DNA of 64,000 nucleotides from contig NZ_JSUM01000010.1 of NCBI RefSeq assembly GCF_000772535.1, forward strand, positions 1-64,000, written 5' to 3'. The translations under genes and the position numbers were made by a program. This document shows positions 46,567 to 56,593 of the stretch, piece by piece. The notes under the pieces are model-generated. The model was given only the letters and a program-made list of their open reading frames with translations. It was not told the origin of the DNA and made no database searches. The stretch comes from Chelonobacter oris (GTDB lineage Bacteria > Pseudomonadota > Gammaproteobacteria > Enterobacterales > Pasteurellaceae). Position 1 is the stretch's first letter, and the number at the start of each line of letters is the position of its first letter.

Positions 46567-47016
46567 TTATTTTACCGCATTCGGAATCAATGTTTCCGCG
46601 CCTGCCAATTTTCGGACAATGTCTTGTGCGACACCATGGCGTTGTCCTAAAAACGCCGCTTTATTGAGAGAAACAAAAACAGTACCTTGCTGATCTTCCC
46701 AGATCAGTGCTTTTAACGGCAGATCCAGCGCCATTGTCGGTGATGCCAGCATAATCGGCGTGCCCGCTTTCGGGTTGCCGAATAAAATCACGGTCGCTGC
46801 CGGCATAGTTAACTCGTTTTCCTGCGCCGCTTTTTGATGATCAATGATGCCAAAAACAGTCATGCCTTTATCAGTGACCGCTTGTTCGATTCGCTGCACG
46901 GTTTCCGGCGCATCGTACCGACTTGTTACCGTCAACAAGCCATTATCCGCCAATTCTGCCTGAGATAACGCCGGCAACATCGCCGCCAGCAGCCCGAGTG
47001 TTTTTCTGAATGTCAT
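46567..47016 (-). CDS. Exported DUF302 protein
   Basis: Function unknown; DUF302 domains occur alone or with sulfur- and metal-related proteins. The 149-residue product begins MTFRKTLGLLAAMLPALSQA, a signal peptide with a likely cleavage after SQA, followed by one DUF302 domain with FGIIDHQKAAQE and VILFGNPKAGTPIMLASPTMALDLPLKAL. The start at 47016 follows an AAGGAG ribosome-binding site; an in-frame TTG/ATG seven codons upstream is less likely. It stands alone, opposite ygfZ. Confidence 0.88.
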   Translation of the reverse strand: MTFRKTLGLLAAMLPALSQAELADNGLLTVTSRYDAPETVQRIEQAVTDKGMTVFGIIDHQKAAQENELTMPAATVILFGNPKAGTPIMLASPTMALDLPLKALIWEDQQGTVFVSLNKAAFLGQRHGVAQDIVRKLAGAETLIPNAVK

Positions 47017-47212
47017 ACACGCTCCTTTTTTGTCCAATCATATCATCATCAGACTAGCTGCAATCCCGATTTGAAAATTGTCATAAAGACCAAACAATTT
47101 GGGATTTGATCTCATTTTTAAACAGAATCCGTTCGTGTTTATGGCATTGTTGATTATAATCGGTATAGAATGACGACATACCGCACTTGGCAACATTAAG
47201 AGAGGACAAGAG

Positions 47213-48169
47213 ATGATCGCACATTGCCAACATCCATTACTGAGTGAAACCAACCCGCAAATTGTTTGTGCCTTGCAACAATATCAACTGATTGAGGTTA
47301 ACGGAGAAGACAGCGAACAGTTTTTACAAGGGCAATTAACCACCGATATCAGCAAACTGGCGGTCGGCCACTCGACACTGACGGCGCATTGCGATCCGAA
47401 AGGCAAAGTCTGGTCGGTCTTTCGGGTGCTGCGCTTAAGCCAAACACAATTCTATTTTATTATCCGTAAAGCATTATTGCCTGTTGCATTGGAACAACTG
47501 AAAAAATATGCCGTTTTTTCCAAAGTCACATTCAATGACGTGCCAAACCGCACTTTAATCGGTTTTGCCGGTGCCGAAGCCTCACAGGCGCTCAGCCGTT
47601 TTACCTCACAAGTTCCCAATGCGGAAACACCGTTAATCAACAATAACGGCAACCTGTTGCTGTATATCGAGCGTATCCGCCCGCGCTGGCTGTTGATCAC
47701 CGAACAGGTGGTCGATCTTACCGCAACCGAACAGGGGATTGTGTGGGATTTACTGGATATTCAAGACGGCATACCGTTATTGACCGCTGAAACGCAAAAC
47801 CAGTTTATTCCGCAGGCGCTGAATTTACAGCTTTTGGAACAAACGGTTTCTTTCCATAAAGGCTGTTATATCGGACAAGAAACCATCGCGCGCGCCAAAT
47901 ATCGCGGTGCCAACAAGCGCGCACTGTTTATTCTGGTAGGACAAATCGGCAACACACCTGCGCTCGGACAAGGCATCGAGCTGCTACTCGACACGCATTG
48001 GCGTAAAACCGGTACTATTATCAATTATGTCGAGCATAACGGGCTGGTGTGGTTGCAGGCGGTTCTGGCAAACGACAGCGAGTCGAGCCATCGCTTCCGC
48101 TTAAGTGAAGAAAGCCCGCAGCCGCTTTGTTTGTATCCGCTGCCTTATACCTTAGAAGAAAAAGCCTGA
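47213..48169 (+). CDS. ygfZ: tRNA-modifying/Fe-S-related protein YgfZ
   Basis: Folate-binding GcvT-like protein needed for full activity of some Fe-S enzymes such as MiaB. The 318-residue product shows the diagnostic KGCYIGQETIARAKYRG motif (about 219-235) with the essential Cys, after a GcvT-like domain opening with DSEQFLQGQLTTDIS. A ribosome-binding site AGAGGA precedes the ATG. It is divergent from the DUF302 gene. Confidence 0.93.
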   Translation: MIAHCQHPLLSETNPQIVCALQQYQLIEVNGEDSEQFLQGQLTTDISKLAVGHSTLTAHCDPKGKVWSVFRVLRLSQTQFYFIIRKALLPVALEQLKKYAVFSKVTFNDVPNRTLIGFAGAEASQALSRFTSQVPNAETPLINNNGNLLLYIERIRPRWLLITEQVVDLTATEQGIVWDLLDIQDGIPLLTAETQNQFIPQALNLQLLEQTVSFHKGCYIGQETIARAKYRGANKRALFILVGQIGNTPALGQGIELLLDTHWRKTGTIINYVEHNGLVWLQAVLANDSESSHRFRLSEESPQPLCLYPLPYTLEEKA

Positions 48170-48198
48170 GCGGATTCCATCGCCGCCGTAATAAAAAA

Positions 48199-48224
48199 CA
48201 GGGAGAAAGACTGCTTTCTCCCTG
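48199..48224 (-). terminator. galU terminator
   Basis: CAGGGAGAAAG (48199-48209) and CTTTCTCCCTG (48214-48224) form a perfect 11-bp stem with a 4-base loop. On the minus strand it is followed by TTTTTTAT. Confidence 0.9.
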
Positions 48225-48233
48225 ATACCCCCA

Positions 48234-49121
48234 TTACAATGTTTGGCTAAACTGCTGCAAAAACCGTTTAAATTCATCACCCAATTTCGGATGTTTTGCG
48301 CCGTATTCCACAATTGCCTGCAAATAGCCCAGCTTATCACCACAGTCAAAGCTTTTACCGCTCATATGAAACGCCTCGACCTGCTCTTGCTCAATCAGCA
48401 TATCAATCGCATCCGTCAACTGGATTTCATCGCCGATGCCCACCGGCGTTTTCGCCAGTAAATGCCAGATGGCGGCGGAAAAGACATAGCGCCCCACCAC
48501 GGAAAGGTTCGACGGTGCTTGGTCTTGAGCCGGTTTTTCCACAATATTGGCAATAACCGCACTTTGCCCCGTCTCCAATGCAACGCCGTTACAATCCACA
48601 ATGCCGTAATTGCTGACCTCCTCAACTGCAACCGGCGCCACCATAATCTGACTGGTATGGGTTTCACGAAAACGTTTTAACATCGCCGCCAGATTCTCTT
48701 GTTGCTGATTGGCGCTGAATTCCGCCAAAACGACATCCGGCAACACCACAACAAACGGTTCGTCACCGACCACCGGTTTGGCACACAGCACCGCATGTCC
48801 CAAGCCTTTTGCATTCCCTTGACGAACATGCATAATAGTAACATCTTTCGGAATAATGGCGCGCACTTCATCCAGCAATTGGCGCTTAACCCGTTTCTCC
48901 AACATCGATTCCAATTCATATGAGGTATCAAAATGGTTCTCGATAGAATTTTTGGAAGAATGCGTCACCAATACAATTTCTTTAATTCCCGCATTCACAC
49001 ATTCATTGACTACATATTGAATCAATGGTTTGTCCACGATCGTCAACATCTCTTTGGGTATGGCCTTGGTAGCCGGTAACATTCGGGTTCCCAGCCCCGC
49101 AACAGGAATAATCGCTTTCAT
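48234..49121 (-). CDS. galU: UTP--glucose-1-phosphate uridylyltransferase GalU
   Basis: Makes UDP-glucose for LPS and capsule synthesis and for galactose metabolism. The 295-residue product begins [20 protein letters not shown] with the nucleotide-binding [18 protein letters not shown], and has VVLPDVVL and [13 protein letters not shown] start at 49121; an upstream start adds 16 residues that do not fit. It follows the phosphohexomutase on the same strand, with a terminator between. Confidence 0.96.
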   Translation of the reverse strand: MKAIIPVAGLGTRMLPATKAIPKEMLTIVDKPLIQYVVNECVNAGIKEIVLVTHSSKNSIENHFDTSYELESMLEKRVKRQLLDEVRAIIPKDVTIMHVRQGNAKGLGHAVLCAKPVVGDEPFVVVLPDVVLAEFSANQQQENLAAMLKRFRETHTSQIMVAPVAVEEVSNYGIVDCNGVALETGQSAVIANIVEKPAQDQAPSNLSVVGRYVFSAAIWHLLAKTPVGIGDEIQLTDAIDMLIEQEQVEAFHMSGKSFDCGDKLGYLQAIVEYGAKHPKLGDEFKRFLQQFSQTL

Positions 49122-49163
49122 TGGGTTTCCTTCACAATATAAACAACGCGTAAATGGATAAAA

Positions 49164-49198
49164 AAACACCGTTTCATAGATGCTGTAAAACGGTGTTT
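49164..49198 (-). terminator. Terminator after the phosphohexomutase gene
   Basis: AAACACCGTTT (49164-49174) and AAACGGTGTTT (49188-49198) form an 11-bp stem with a 13-base loop and are followed on the minus strand by a T-run. Confidence 0.8.
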
Positions 49199-49212
49199 AT
49201 TCTAACTGAAAA

Positions 49213-50580
49213 TCAAGCGCGAAGTAATGCCAAAATCTCGCTTGTTTTCTCATCCATCAGTGCTTTGTCACCACGGGTTTCCAGATTGAGGCGAACGACC
49301 GGCTCGGTGTTCGAGCTGCGCAGGTTAAAGCGCCAGTTCGGATATTCGATGCTGATTCCGTCCATTTCGTCGACGGCTATCGCATCTTTCTCATAGAAAG
49401 CACGCACACGTGCAATCGCCGTTTTCGCATCGGTCAGCTTACTGTTGATTTCTCCCGGAGACGGATAGGCATTCAGGCGATCACCGACCAACTGCCCCAA
49501 CGTTTTGCCGGTGGTGCAAAGCAATTCCGCCGCCAACAGCCATGGAATCATGCCGCTGTCGCAATAGAAGAAATCACGGAAATAGTGGTGCGCACTCATT
49601 TCACCGCCGTAAATCGCATCGACCGCACGCATTTTTTCTTTGATAAACGAATGGCCGGATTTGGACACCACAGCCTCACCGCCCATCTCTTCCACCAACT
49701 CGACAGTATTCCACATCAAACGAGGATCCAAAATAATCTTCGCCCCCGGATTTTTGGCCAAAAACGCCTGTCCCAGCAAGCCGACGATGTAATAGCCTTC
49801 AATAAAGGTGGCATTTTCATCAAACAGGAAACAGCGGTCAAAATCACCGTCAAAGGCAATGCCCATATCGGCTTTGTTCGCCAATACCGCATCAATCGTG
49901 TCCTGTCGGTTTTCATGCAGAATCGGATTAGGGATTCCGTGCGGGAAAGACCCGTCCGGCTCATTGTGAACCTTAATAAAGCTGACTAACGGCGCTTTTT
50001 GTTTGAAACGGGCTTCCAATTCATCGATAACATGCCCGGCGGCACCGTTGCCCGAATTGATCACCAGTTTTAACGGCTTGTTGAAATTCGCCAGATTAAT
50101 ATAAGTCAGTAAGTGATCCACATACTCCGTCAAAACCGAAAGCTGTTTATACTCGCCGCGTTTTGCCACCTCCGGAAAGTTGTTCTCCTCCGCCAGACGC
50201 TGAATATCGGCAAGACCGCTGTCGGCACTGATCGGACGTGATCCGGCACGTACGAATTTCAATCCGTTATAGTTCATCGGATTATGGCTGGCGGTCACTT
50301 CAATCCCGCCGTCCACTTTCAGAAAAGAAGTGGCGAAATAGATCTCTTCGGTACCGGTCAATCCCAGATCGATCACATCAACGCCGGAATCCAGCAAACC
50401 GTTCGTCAGTGCGCTTTTTAATTCTTTACTGCTCAAACGCACATCACCGCCGACAACCACATTTTTTGGTTGCAAAAACTGTCCGAAAGCACGCCCGATA
50501 CGATAAGCAATATCCGTATTCAGTTCATCCCCCAAGCGACCGCGAACATCGTAAGCTTTAAAACATGTTAATTTTGTCAT
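49213..50580 (-). CDS. manB: Phosphomannomutase/phosphoglucomutase (CpsG/ManB type)
   Basis: Alpha-D-phosphohexomutase that interconverts hexose 1- and 6-phosphates. The 455-residue product has the phosphoserine loop [16 protein letters not shown] (about 95-110), the metal loop [28 protein letters not shown] and the phosphate-binding [12 protein letters not shown]. It is closest to E. coli CpsG (phosphomannomutase), but Pasteurellaceae enzymes of this kind can act on glucose phosphate and could supply GalU. Substrate preference cannot be read from the sequence. It ends upstream of galU and follows csrA. Confidence 0.85.
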   Translation of the reverse strand: MTKLTCFKAYDVRGRLGDELNTDIAYRIGRAFGQFLQPKNVVVGGDVRLSSKELKSALTNGLLDSGVDVIDLGLTGTEEIYFATSFLKVDGGIEVTASHNPMNYNGLKFVRAGSRPISADSGLADIQRLAEENNFPEVAKRGEYKQLSVLTEYVDHLLTYINLANFNKPLKLVINSGNGAAGHVIDELEARFKQKAPLVSFIKVHNEPDGSFPHGIPNPILHENRQDTIDAVLANKADMGIAFDGDFDRCFLFDENATFIEGYYIVGLLGQAFLAKNPGAKIILDPRLMWNTVELVEEMGGEAVVSKSGHSFIKEKMRAVDAIYGGEMSAHHYFRDFFYCDSGMIPWLLAAELLCTTGKTLGQLVGDRLNAYPSPGEINSKLTDAKTAIARVRAFYEKDAIAVDEMDGISIEYPNWRFNLRSSNTEPVVRLNLETRGDKALMDEKTSEILALLRA

Positions 50581-50602
50581 CTATGCAACTCCAATTTACC
50601 CA

Positions 50603-50791
50603 TTAATCACTATTTTTTTTCTCATCTGCTTCTTCTTTAAGACGCTGATATATTTCTTCCCGATGCACCGAAACCTCTTTTGGAGCGTTAACCCCGATTT
50701 TTACCTGATTCCCGCGTACACTGAGAACGGAGATAGAAATATCTTCTCCGATAAGTAGACTTTCACCGATTTTCCTCGTCAGTATCAGCAT
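50603..50791 (-). CDS. csrA: Carbon storage regulator CsrA
   Basis: RNA-binding global regulator that blocks ribosome-binding sites at GGA motifs. The 62-residue product is the typical [20 protein letters not shown] protein, with the RNA-binding Leu4 and Arg44 regions ([12 protein letters not shown]). A GAGGGATG ribosome-binding site precedes the ATG. It lies between alaS and the phosphohexomutase; alaS-csrA is also the E. coli order. Confidence 0.97.
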   Translation of the reverse strand: MLILTRKIGESLLIGEDISISVLSVRGNQVKIGVNAPKEVSVHREEIYQRLKEEADEKKNSD

Positions 50792-50935
50792 ACATCCCTC
50801 TTTTAGATCGCAATAACGGCCTTATTTCGAAGTAATCAAATATTTATTACTTAAAAATAACACATATTGATAATACTTTATTTCGTAAAAAAAAGTGATC
50901 GGAAATGTGACAAAATGTGCTGTAGCACACAAAAT

Positions 50936-50960
50936 AAAACAGGGCAAATTGCCCTGTTTT
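50936..50960 (-). terminator. alaS terminator
   Basis: AAAACAGGGC and GCCCTGTTTT form a 10-bp stem (extendable by AA/TT pairs) just after the alaS stop. Confidence 0.8.
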
Positions 50961-50978
50961 AGTACCGTCTTGATTTAC

Positions 50979-53603
50979 TTACAGTTTATTTTCAAGCCAT
51001 GTTTTGGCACTCGCCAAGGCAATGGCGATATTTTCCGTCTCGCTTCCGCCGGCCATCGCCAAATCCGCACGACCGCCGCCTTTCCCGCCCACTTGTTGTG
51101 CCATCAAGTTGACCAATTCGCCTGCTTTCACTTTGGCGGTTAAATCTTCGGTCACGCCGACAATCAGGTTCACTTTGCCGTCGGTCAGTGATGCAAACGC
51201 AATCACGGCGGAACCCAGCTGATTTTTCAGATCATCAACCATGATACGTAACGATTTCGCTTCTACGCCGTCCAGTTTTTGTAACACGACCTGCACACCA
51301 TTGATATTTTGTGTCTGTTTTGCCAAATCGCTGCCCGCCTGCTGCGCCGCTTTTTCTTTCAGCAGCTGCAACTCTTTCTCGGCACGCTTGTTACGTTCCT
51401 GTAATTGCTGGATTTTTTCAACCAGACCGGCACTGTCCGCCTTCAGCAGATCCGCACTTTGCTGAATAATCGCCTGTTGCTGATGCAGCCAGTTGATGGC
51501 ATTTTCACCGGTCAGCGCTTCAATACGGCGGATACCGGCCGCAATTGCGCCTTCAGAAATAATTTTAAACAAACCGATATCGCCTGTACGAGCGGCATGA
51601 ATGCCACCGCACAGCTCCGTTGAAAAATCCCCCATTGACAACACCCGCACTTGATCGCTGTATTTTTCACCGAACAGCGCCATTGCGCCTTTGGCTTTTG
51701 CCGCCTCCAAATCCATAATTTCGGTCACAATCGGATGATTGGCACGGATTTCACGGTTGACCATATCCTCAATCGCATTTAATTGCGCCTTGCCGATCGC
51801 TTCCGGTTGGGCAAAGTCAAACCGTAACAAACTGTCGGAAACCAGCGAGCCTTTTTGGCTGACATGCGTTCCCAAAATTCGGCGCAATGCGGCGTGCAGC
51901 AAATGTGTCGCCGAGTGGTTCAGCGATGTTTTGGCACGACGTGTATCGTCGACCACCGCATTCAGCGTCTGGCCGACAACGATTTCACCTTGCTGCAATT
52001 CGCCGATATGCCCGAACACCTTGCCGTATTTTTGAGTATCTTTCACCTCAAATACCGCACTTTGACTCTCCAGACGACCGCTGTCGCCGATTTGACCGCC
52101 GGATTCGCCATAAAACGGGGTGTTTTCCAGCACGATAACCGCACTTTGACCGGCTTGAATGCGCTCAACCTCTTTGCCGTCATGGAAAAGTGCGGTGACT
52201 TTTGCCAGACTTTCCGCCGAATTATAGCCCTCGAAAGCGGTTTCGCCGTCAACCGTGATCACATTGCCGTAATCAATCCCGAAATTGCTGGCCGCTTGCG
52301 CTTGTTGGCGCTGTGCTTCCATCGCCCGATCGAAGCCGTCCTGATCAATCGTAATTTCTCTCTCGCGGCAGATATCGGCGGTTAAATCGTATGGGAAACC
52401 GTATGTATCATACAGTTTGAATACTACTTCGCCTGCAAGTACGTTATTTTTGACATTCGCCAAGGCATCGTCCAACAGCACTAAACCACGTTCCAGCGTG
52501 CGCGCAAACTGCTCCTCTTCCTGACGCAATAATTTTTCAATCAATGCTCGGTTTTGTTGCAATTCATTGCCCGCTTCCGCCATCACGTCGATTAAGGTCG
52601 GCACCAGTTTGTAGAAAAAAGCGCCCTGAGCCCCTAATAAATGCCCGTGGCGCACGGCGCGGCGGATAATGCGGCGCAGCACATAACCGCGACCTTCGTT
52701 GGACGGAATGACACCGTCGGCAATGAGATAAGCACAAGAGCGGATATGGTCGGCAATCACATTCAACGATTTGTTTTTCAAATCGGTCGCACCGGTAATT
52801 TCAGCGGCTTTGCCGACCAAACGGCGGAAAATGTCAATATCGTAGTTGGAATTGACATGCTGCAATACCGCGCTGATACGCTCCAACCCCATGCCGGTAT
52901 CCACCGACGGCTTCGGCAACGGCAACATGCTGCCGTCCGCCTGACGGTTGAACTGCATAAAAACGACATTCCAGATTTCAATATAACGATCGCCGTCTTC
53001 TTCCGCCGATCCCGGCGGGCCGCCCCAGATATGATCACCGTGATCATAGAAAATTTCGGTACAAGGACCGCACGGCCCGGTATCACCCATCTGCCAAAAG
53101 TTATCCGACGCGTAAGCAGCGCCTTTGTTATCACCGATACGCACAATCCGCTCCGCCGGTATACCGACGATGTTATGCCAAATATCATAGGCTTCCTGAT
53201 CGGTTTCATACACGGTTACCCACAATTTTTCTTTCGGCAGATTCAACCAGTCGCCCGACGTTAAAAACTCCCAAGCAAACTGAATCGCATCATGCTTGAA
53301 ATAATCGCCGAAACTAAAATTGCCCAACATTTCGAAAAAAGTGTGATGGCGTGCGGTATAGCCGACATTTTCCAAATCGTTGTGCTTACCGCCTGCACGC
53401 ACACAGCGCTGTGCGGTGGTCGCCCGTTTATAACTGCGTTGATCCTGCCCCAGAAACACTTCTTTAAACTGGTTCATGCCCGCATTGGTAAAAAGCAGGG
53501 TCGGATCGTTTTCCGGTACCAGCGAGCTGCTGGCGACGATTTGGTGTCCTTTGGTTTCAAAAAAACGCAGAAAGTCGCGTCTGATGTCTGCTGTTGTTTT
53601 CAT
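50979..53603 (-). CDS. alaS: Alanyl-tRNA synthetase AlaS
   Basis: Class II synthetase charging tRNA-Ala, with editing of Ser and Gly. The 874-residue product has the catalytic core ([18 protein letters not shown]), the tRNA-recognition region, the editing domain with [14 protein letters not shown] and [13 protein letters not shown] (zinc ligands HxxxH and CxxxH), and the C-terminal C-Ala domain ([15 protein letters not shown]). Length matches E. coli (876). csrA follows with its own start region. The 210 bases upstream contain an uptake-signal dyad and no gene. Confidence 0.97.
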   Translation of the reverse strand: MKTTADIRRDFLRFFETKGHQIVASSSLVPENDPTLLFTNAGMNQFKEVFLGQDQRSYKRATTAQRCVRAGGKHNDLENVGYTARHHTFFEMLGNFSFGDYFKHDAIQFAWEFLTSGDWLNLPKEKLWVTVYETDQEAYDIWHNIVGIPAERIVRIGDNKGAAYASDNFWQMGDTGPCGPCTEIFYDHGDHIWGGPPGSAEEDGDRYIEIWNVVFMQFNRQADGSMLPLPKPSVDTGMGLERISAVLQHVNSNYDIDIFRRLVGKAAEITGATDLKNKSLNVIADHIRSCAYLIADGVIPSNEGRGYVLRRIIRRAVRHGHLLGAQGAFFYKLVPTLIDVMAEAGNELQQNRALIEKLLRQEEEQFARTLERGLVLLDDALANVKNNVLAGEVVFKLYDTYGFPYDLTADICREREITIDQDGFDRAMEAQRQQAQAASNFGIDYGNVITVDGETAFEGYNSAESLAKVTALFHDGKEVERIQAGQSAVIVLENTPFYGESGGQIGDSGRLESQSAVFEVKDTQKYGKVFGHIGELQQGEIVVGQTLNAVVDDTRRAKTSLNHSATHLLHAALRRILGTHVSQKGSLVSDSLLRFDFAQPEAIGKAQLNAIEDMVNREIRANHPIVTEIMDLEAAKAKGAMALFGEKYSDQVRVLSMGDFSTELCGGIHAARTGDIGLFKIISEGAIAAGIRRIEALTGENAINWLHQQQAIIQQSADLLKADSAGLVEKIQQLQERNKRAEKELQLLKEKAAQQAGSDLAKQTQNINGVQVVLQKLDGVEAKSLRIMVDDLKNQLGSAVIAFASLTDGKVNLIVGVTEDLTAKVKAGELVNLMAQQVGGKGGGRADLAMAGGSETENIAIALASAKTWLENKL

Positions 53604-53745
53604 TAATTTTTAATCCTTTGTGATAACAACTGATGGTATGTCATTTAAAAACGGTCTATTTTCGCATAAAAAATAGGCGTGGGAAATGGCTTTGTGTGGG
53701 GTTTAAGTGCGGTTGCAGGCAAATTATGCCGTTATTGAAAGCAAG

Positions 53746-53784
53746 CATACCGCACTTTGTGCTTTTTCGACAAAGTGCGGTATG
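53746..53784. terminator. Uptake-signal dyad between alaS and uspA
   Basis: CATACCGCACTTTG (53746-53759) and CAAAGTGCGGTATG (53771-53784) form a perfect 14-bp stem, longer than the signals themselves. It lies 30 bases after the uspA stop and is likely its terminator. Confidence 0.75.
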
Positions 53785-53813
53785 TCAATCGAAGGAAAAG
53801 AATACAAAAAAAG

Positions 53814-54242
53814 CTATTCTTCGTCTTTCAGCGGCACTACCAGCATATCAATTGCAATTGAATTCATCACCTGACGAGTCGACGAAACCAACTTGCTCCA
53901 GAAATCCTGATGATGCCCCGTCACCAGCAAATCAGCCTGATATTTGCCGATCGCCTCTTTCAGCACCTGTTCCAAATCGCCGGTGCCGCTGAGCCTTTCC
54001 GTCACCGGATAATCCACCGATCCCGCCAGCTTGTTCAGCGCTTCTTGCGTTTCCACCGAAATTCGATCCTGCATCGTTGCCATATTGATATCAATCAGCC
54101 CGGTGTAGAGATCGGAAAAATTGACATCTACGTGAATCAATGACAATTTCGCCTGATGGCGCTTGGCAATATCCACCGCTTTATTCAGCAGAACCGGACT
54201 GTCTTCAGACAAATCAACCGCTACCAGAATGTGTTTGTACAT
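53814..54242 (-). CDS. uspA: Universal stress protein UspA
   Basis: Cytoplasmic stress-survival protein of the UspA group. The 142-residue product begins [20 protein letters not shown] and has the Usp fold with [16 protein letters not shown] and a C-terminal [19 protein letters not shown], lacking the GxxGxxxxxSV ATP loop, as UspA itself does. Start at 54242 after an AGGAGG ribosome-binding site. Its leader holds a dyad, AGAGTGTTA/TAACACTCT (54291-54323). Confidence 0.93.
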   Translation of the reverse strand: MYKHILVAVDLSEDSPVLLNKAVDIAKRHQAKLSLIHVDVNFSDLYTGLIDINMATMQDRISVETQEALNKLAGSVDYPVTERLSGTGDLEQVLKEAIGKYQADLLVTGHHQDFWSKLVSSTRQVMNSIAIDMLVVPLKDEE

Positions 54243-54290
54243 AATCGCCTCCTTTTTACTCATCGGATAAGTAAATGTTTCATATGAAAA

Positions 54291-54323
54291 AGAGTGTTAA
54301 ATCTGATCGAATAATAACACTCT
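54291..54323. promoter_or_regulatory. Inverted repeat in the uspA upstream region
   Basis: AGAGTGTTA (54291-54299) and TAACACTCT (54315-54323) form a 9-bp dyad with a 15-base loop, about 50 bases upstream of uspA. It could be an operator or a leader hairpin. The surrounding 54243-54480 is A/T-rich and otherwise holds only half-site matches to a CRP motif (GTGCCAGATCACA). Confidence 0.35.
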
Positions 54324-54480
54324 GCGATACAAAAGAGCTTGTGCCAGATCACAAATTATTATTTTTCTTATTAAAAATTTGAGCAGATAAATCGCTTCGA
54401 TTTAACAACCCAAGACAATACAAGCGCCGATTGCCTGTTTTTATTTTCCGTATGCCATGGCATGCAAAGCGCATTATAAC

Positions 54481-54509
54481 TTGACCTTTCAATGCTGAAA
54501 GCGTAAGAT
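54481..54509 (+). promoter_or_regulatory. corA promoter
   Basis: TTGACC (54481-54486), a 17-bp spacer and TAAGAT (54504-54509) point to transcription starting near 54516, giving a corA leader of about 210 nt. Confidence 0.7.
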
Positions 54510-54526
54510 CCGCACGATTTGATAAT

Positions 54527-54682
54527 ATGAGGAACACACTTTGGACAGTCATAGACGATACTGGTTTAATGCTTACCCTTGATATTTTCCCCGTCATTTT
54601 TCAAATGCTTGCCGGCGAAAAATATCGCGGACAAGTACGAGTCACCGCTACTTTTCCTTTGCCCGATTTACCAGAATCTTAA
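54527..54682 (+). CDS. Possible leader ORF upstream of corA
   Basis: An ATG-started frame of 51 codons lies within the predicted corA leader and ends 43 bases before the corA ATG. It starts [20 protein letters not shown] and ends PLPDLPES. There is no clear ribosome-binding site, and its ATG is close to the predicted transcript start. Salmonella corA is controlled through a short leader ORF (corL), so a similar function is possible, but no similarity to CorL is visible and the ORF may be chance. Confidence 0.3.
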   Translation: MRNTLWTVIDDTGLMLTLDIFPVIFQMLAGEKYRGQVRVTATFPLPDLPES

Positions 54683-54725
54683 TTTGTTCATTGCGTGTCC
54701 ACAACCCCATAAGGGAGCATGGAAT

Positions 54726-55673
54726 ATGATTGGTGCTTTTGCATTGGACAACGCCCGCCTGGTTCGTGTCGACGAAACCGGACAAAATTTAGAAACAGCC
54801 ATTTGGATTGATCTCATTGACCCCAGCAATGAAGAACGTGAAGTCTTACAACAGGGTCTCGGCCAAAGCCTGGCCAGCTATCTGGAACTGGAAGATCTGG
54901 AAGCGTCCGCCCGTTTTTTTGAAGACGAGGACGGGTTGCATCTGCACTCTTTCTTCTATTGTGAAGACGAAGACGACTATGCCGCCATTTCGACCGTGGC
55001 ATTTACCTTGCGCGACGGCCGCTTATTCACCCTGCGTGATCGCGAACTGCCTGCCTTCCGTCTGTACCGGATGCGTTCACGTATTCAAAAACTTGACGCT
55101 TGCAACGCTTATGAATTACTGCTGGATTTATTCGAAACGAAAATCGAACAACTGGCCGACGTCATCGAAACCATCTATGCCGATTTGGAACAGTTGAGCC
55201 GTGTCATTTTGGAAGGCAAACAGGGCGAAGCCTTTGATGAAGCGCTCTCCACGCTGACCGAGCAGGAAGACGCCAGTTCCAAAGTGCGGTTATGTTTAAT
55301 GGATACCCAGCGCGCACTGAGTTTTCTGGTACGCAAAACCCGTTTGCCGGCCAGCCAATTGGAACAGGCGCGTGAAGTCTTGCGCGATATTGAATCCCTA
55401 CAGCCGCATAATGAATCCCTATTCCAAAAAGTGAACTTTTTAATGCAAGCGGCAATGGGTTTCATCAATATCGAGCAGAACCGAATCATCAAAATTTTCT
55501 CGGTCGTTTCCGTTATTTTCCTGCCGCCAACCTTGGTTGCCTCCAACTACGGCATGAACTTCAAAGAAATGCCGGAACTCGGCTTCAGTTTCGGCTATCC
55601 GATGGCGCTCGGTTTAATGCTGCTGGCCGCACTCGCCCCCTACTTCTATTTTAAGCGCAAAGGTTGGCTGTAG
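54726..55673 (+). CDS. corA: Magnesium/cobalt channel CorA
   Basis: Pentameric inner-membrane channel for Mg2+, also passing Co2+ and Ni2+. The 315-residue product has a large acidic cytoplasmic domain and two C-terminal membrane segments; the pore signature YGMNF (about residues 280-284) lies between them and is followed by the loop EMPEL. The end KRKGWL is typical. I start at 54726 ([15 protein letters not shown]), which has an AAGGGAG ribosome-binding site; the open frame extends 49 codons upstream without family similarity. E. coli CorA has 316 residues. Confidence 0.96.
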   Translation: MIGAFALDNARLVRVDETGQNLETAIWIDLIDPSNEEREVLQQGLGQSLASYLELEDLEASARFFEDEDGLHLHSFFYCEDEDDYAAISTVAFTLRDGRLFTLRDRELPAFRLYRMRSRIQKLDACNAYELLLDLFETKIEQLADVIETIYADLEQLSRVILEGKQGEAFDEALSTLTEQEDASSKVRLCLMDTQRALSFLVRKTRLPASQLEQAREVLRDIESLQPHNESLFQKVNFLMQAAMGFINIEQNRIIKIFSVVSVIFLPPTLVASNYGMNFKEMPELGFSFGYPMALGLMLLAALAPYFYFKRKGWL

Positions 55674-55792
55674 TTTTGATTGCAACAATAATAACCAAGC
55701 CGCGCTGCAAAGTGCGGTTTTTTATATGCGGGAAACGGGAATAAACGATCAGAGCTTAAAATGGAAATCGGAGATGAAAAATCGAAATTAAA

Positions 55793-55882
55793 TGGCGGTG
55801 AGAGAGGGATTCGAACCCTCGATACGTTTTCACGTATACACACTTTCCAGGCGTGCTCCTTCAGCCTCTCGGACATCTCACC
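55793..55882 (-). tRNA. serX: tRNA-Ser (anticodon GGA)
   Basis: Read on the minus strand, a 90-nt tRNA begins GGTGAGATGTCCGAGAGGC and ends in an encoded CCA. The acceptor arms GGTGAGA/TCTCACC pair fully, the long variable arm (ACGTGAAAACGT region) marks a class II tRNA, the T-arm has GGTTCGAATCC, and the anticodon loop CTGGAAA gives GGA, reading UCC and UCU. Discriminator G is right for serine. Confidence 0.95.
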
Positions 55883-56066
55883 GTGATAAATTTGAATGCT
55901 GACAGGGCGCAAACTATAGGGATTTCTCGCCCTGTCGTCAAGTATTTTTTCGCACTTCAACGCACGGTTGGTGATTAATAAATCAATTCTGCCGAATCAA
56001 CACAACATCGGATTAAGTGCGGCAAAAAGAAAATACGCCAGCTGCGCATTCTCTGTGCACAATCAC

Positions 56067-56495
56067 CTAACACCGCATAATCTCATGCAACTGTTGCTTG
56101 GCTCGGCTCACACTGTCGCTTTCAATCCAAGCGATTTGGCGAAATCCCAATTCGGCTAACTGCCGTTCAAACCGCACTTTTTCCGTTTCATCGACATTGC
56201 AGGTAAAAACCGTCAAGTGCGGTCGAGCGTTATTCTTGCCACACTGCATCAGATTCAGATATACGTGAAAAACACTGTCGGCGCTCAAATCCTGTCCGCA
56301 CACGCCCCATGCCAGATAATCGGTTTGCAGCGACAGCAGCGTACAATCCAGTGCGGTCTCGGCACTCAGATTGTGTTCGACAAGCACCGTATTCGGCCAT
56401 TTCTGCAAAGTTTGTCGTATAAAGGCGGCGAGAGCTCGGTTGAGTTTGTCGCTCTGTGCCGCCGCGGCTGTTTTCATGACCAATAATCGACTCAT
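56067..56495 (-). CDS. Short AzoR-like protein of uncertain function
   Basis: The 142-residue product begins MSRLLVMKTAAAAQSDKLNR, resembling the first strand and phosphate loop of AzoR-type FMN-dependent NADH-azoreductases, and ends with a helix (SRAKQQLHEIM) that also recalls that family. AzoR proteins are about 200 residues; this one lacks the PMYNFxxPxxLK flavin-binding motif and about 60 central residues. It may be a degenerate or internally deleted reductase, or an unrelated flavodoxin-like fold. It is divergent from a LysR regulator, the usual setting of a regulated oxidoreductase. Similarity was judged by eye and is weak. Confidence 0.5.
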   Translation of the reverse strand: MSRLLVMKTAAAAQSDKLNRALAAFIRQTLQKWPNTVLVEHNLSAETALDCTLLSLQTDYLAWGVCGQDLSADSVFHVYLNLMQCGKNNARPHLTVFTCNVDETEKVRFERQLAELGFRQIAWIESDSVSRAKQQLHEIMRC

Positions 56496-56593
56496 ATTAT
56501 TATCCCGCCAACAACATTCCGTTGATTGAATATTACCGTAAATCCAGTTATGCTTTGTGATATTTTGTGCATTTCTTCTCAGGAAATCAATCG

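Noticed and set aside
54330-54355. CRP-like site GTGCCAGATCACA upstream of uspA
   Set aside because: The two halves are two bases too close for the TGTGA-N6-TCACA spacing, and only the right half fits.
54349-54597. 82-codon minus-strand frame between uspA and corA
   Set aside because: It crosses the corA promoter, has no ribosome-binding site and resembles no family.
55646-55960. Frame of 104 codons on the minus strand over 55646-55960
   Set aside because: Its middle part is simply the translated tRNA-Ser gene; it is not coding.
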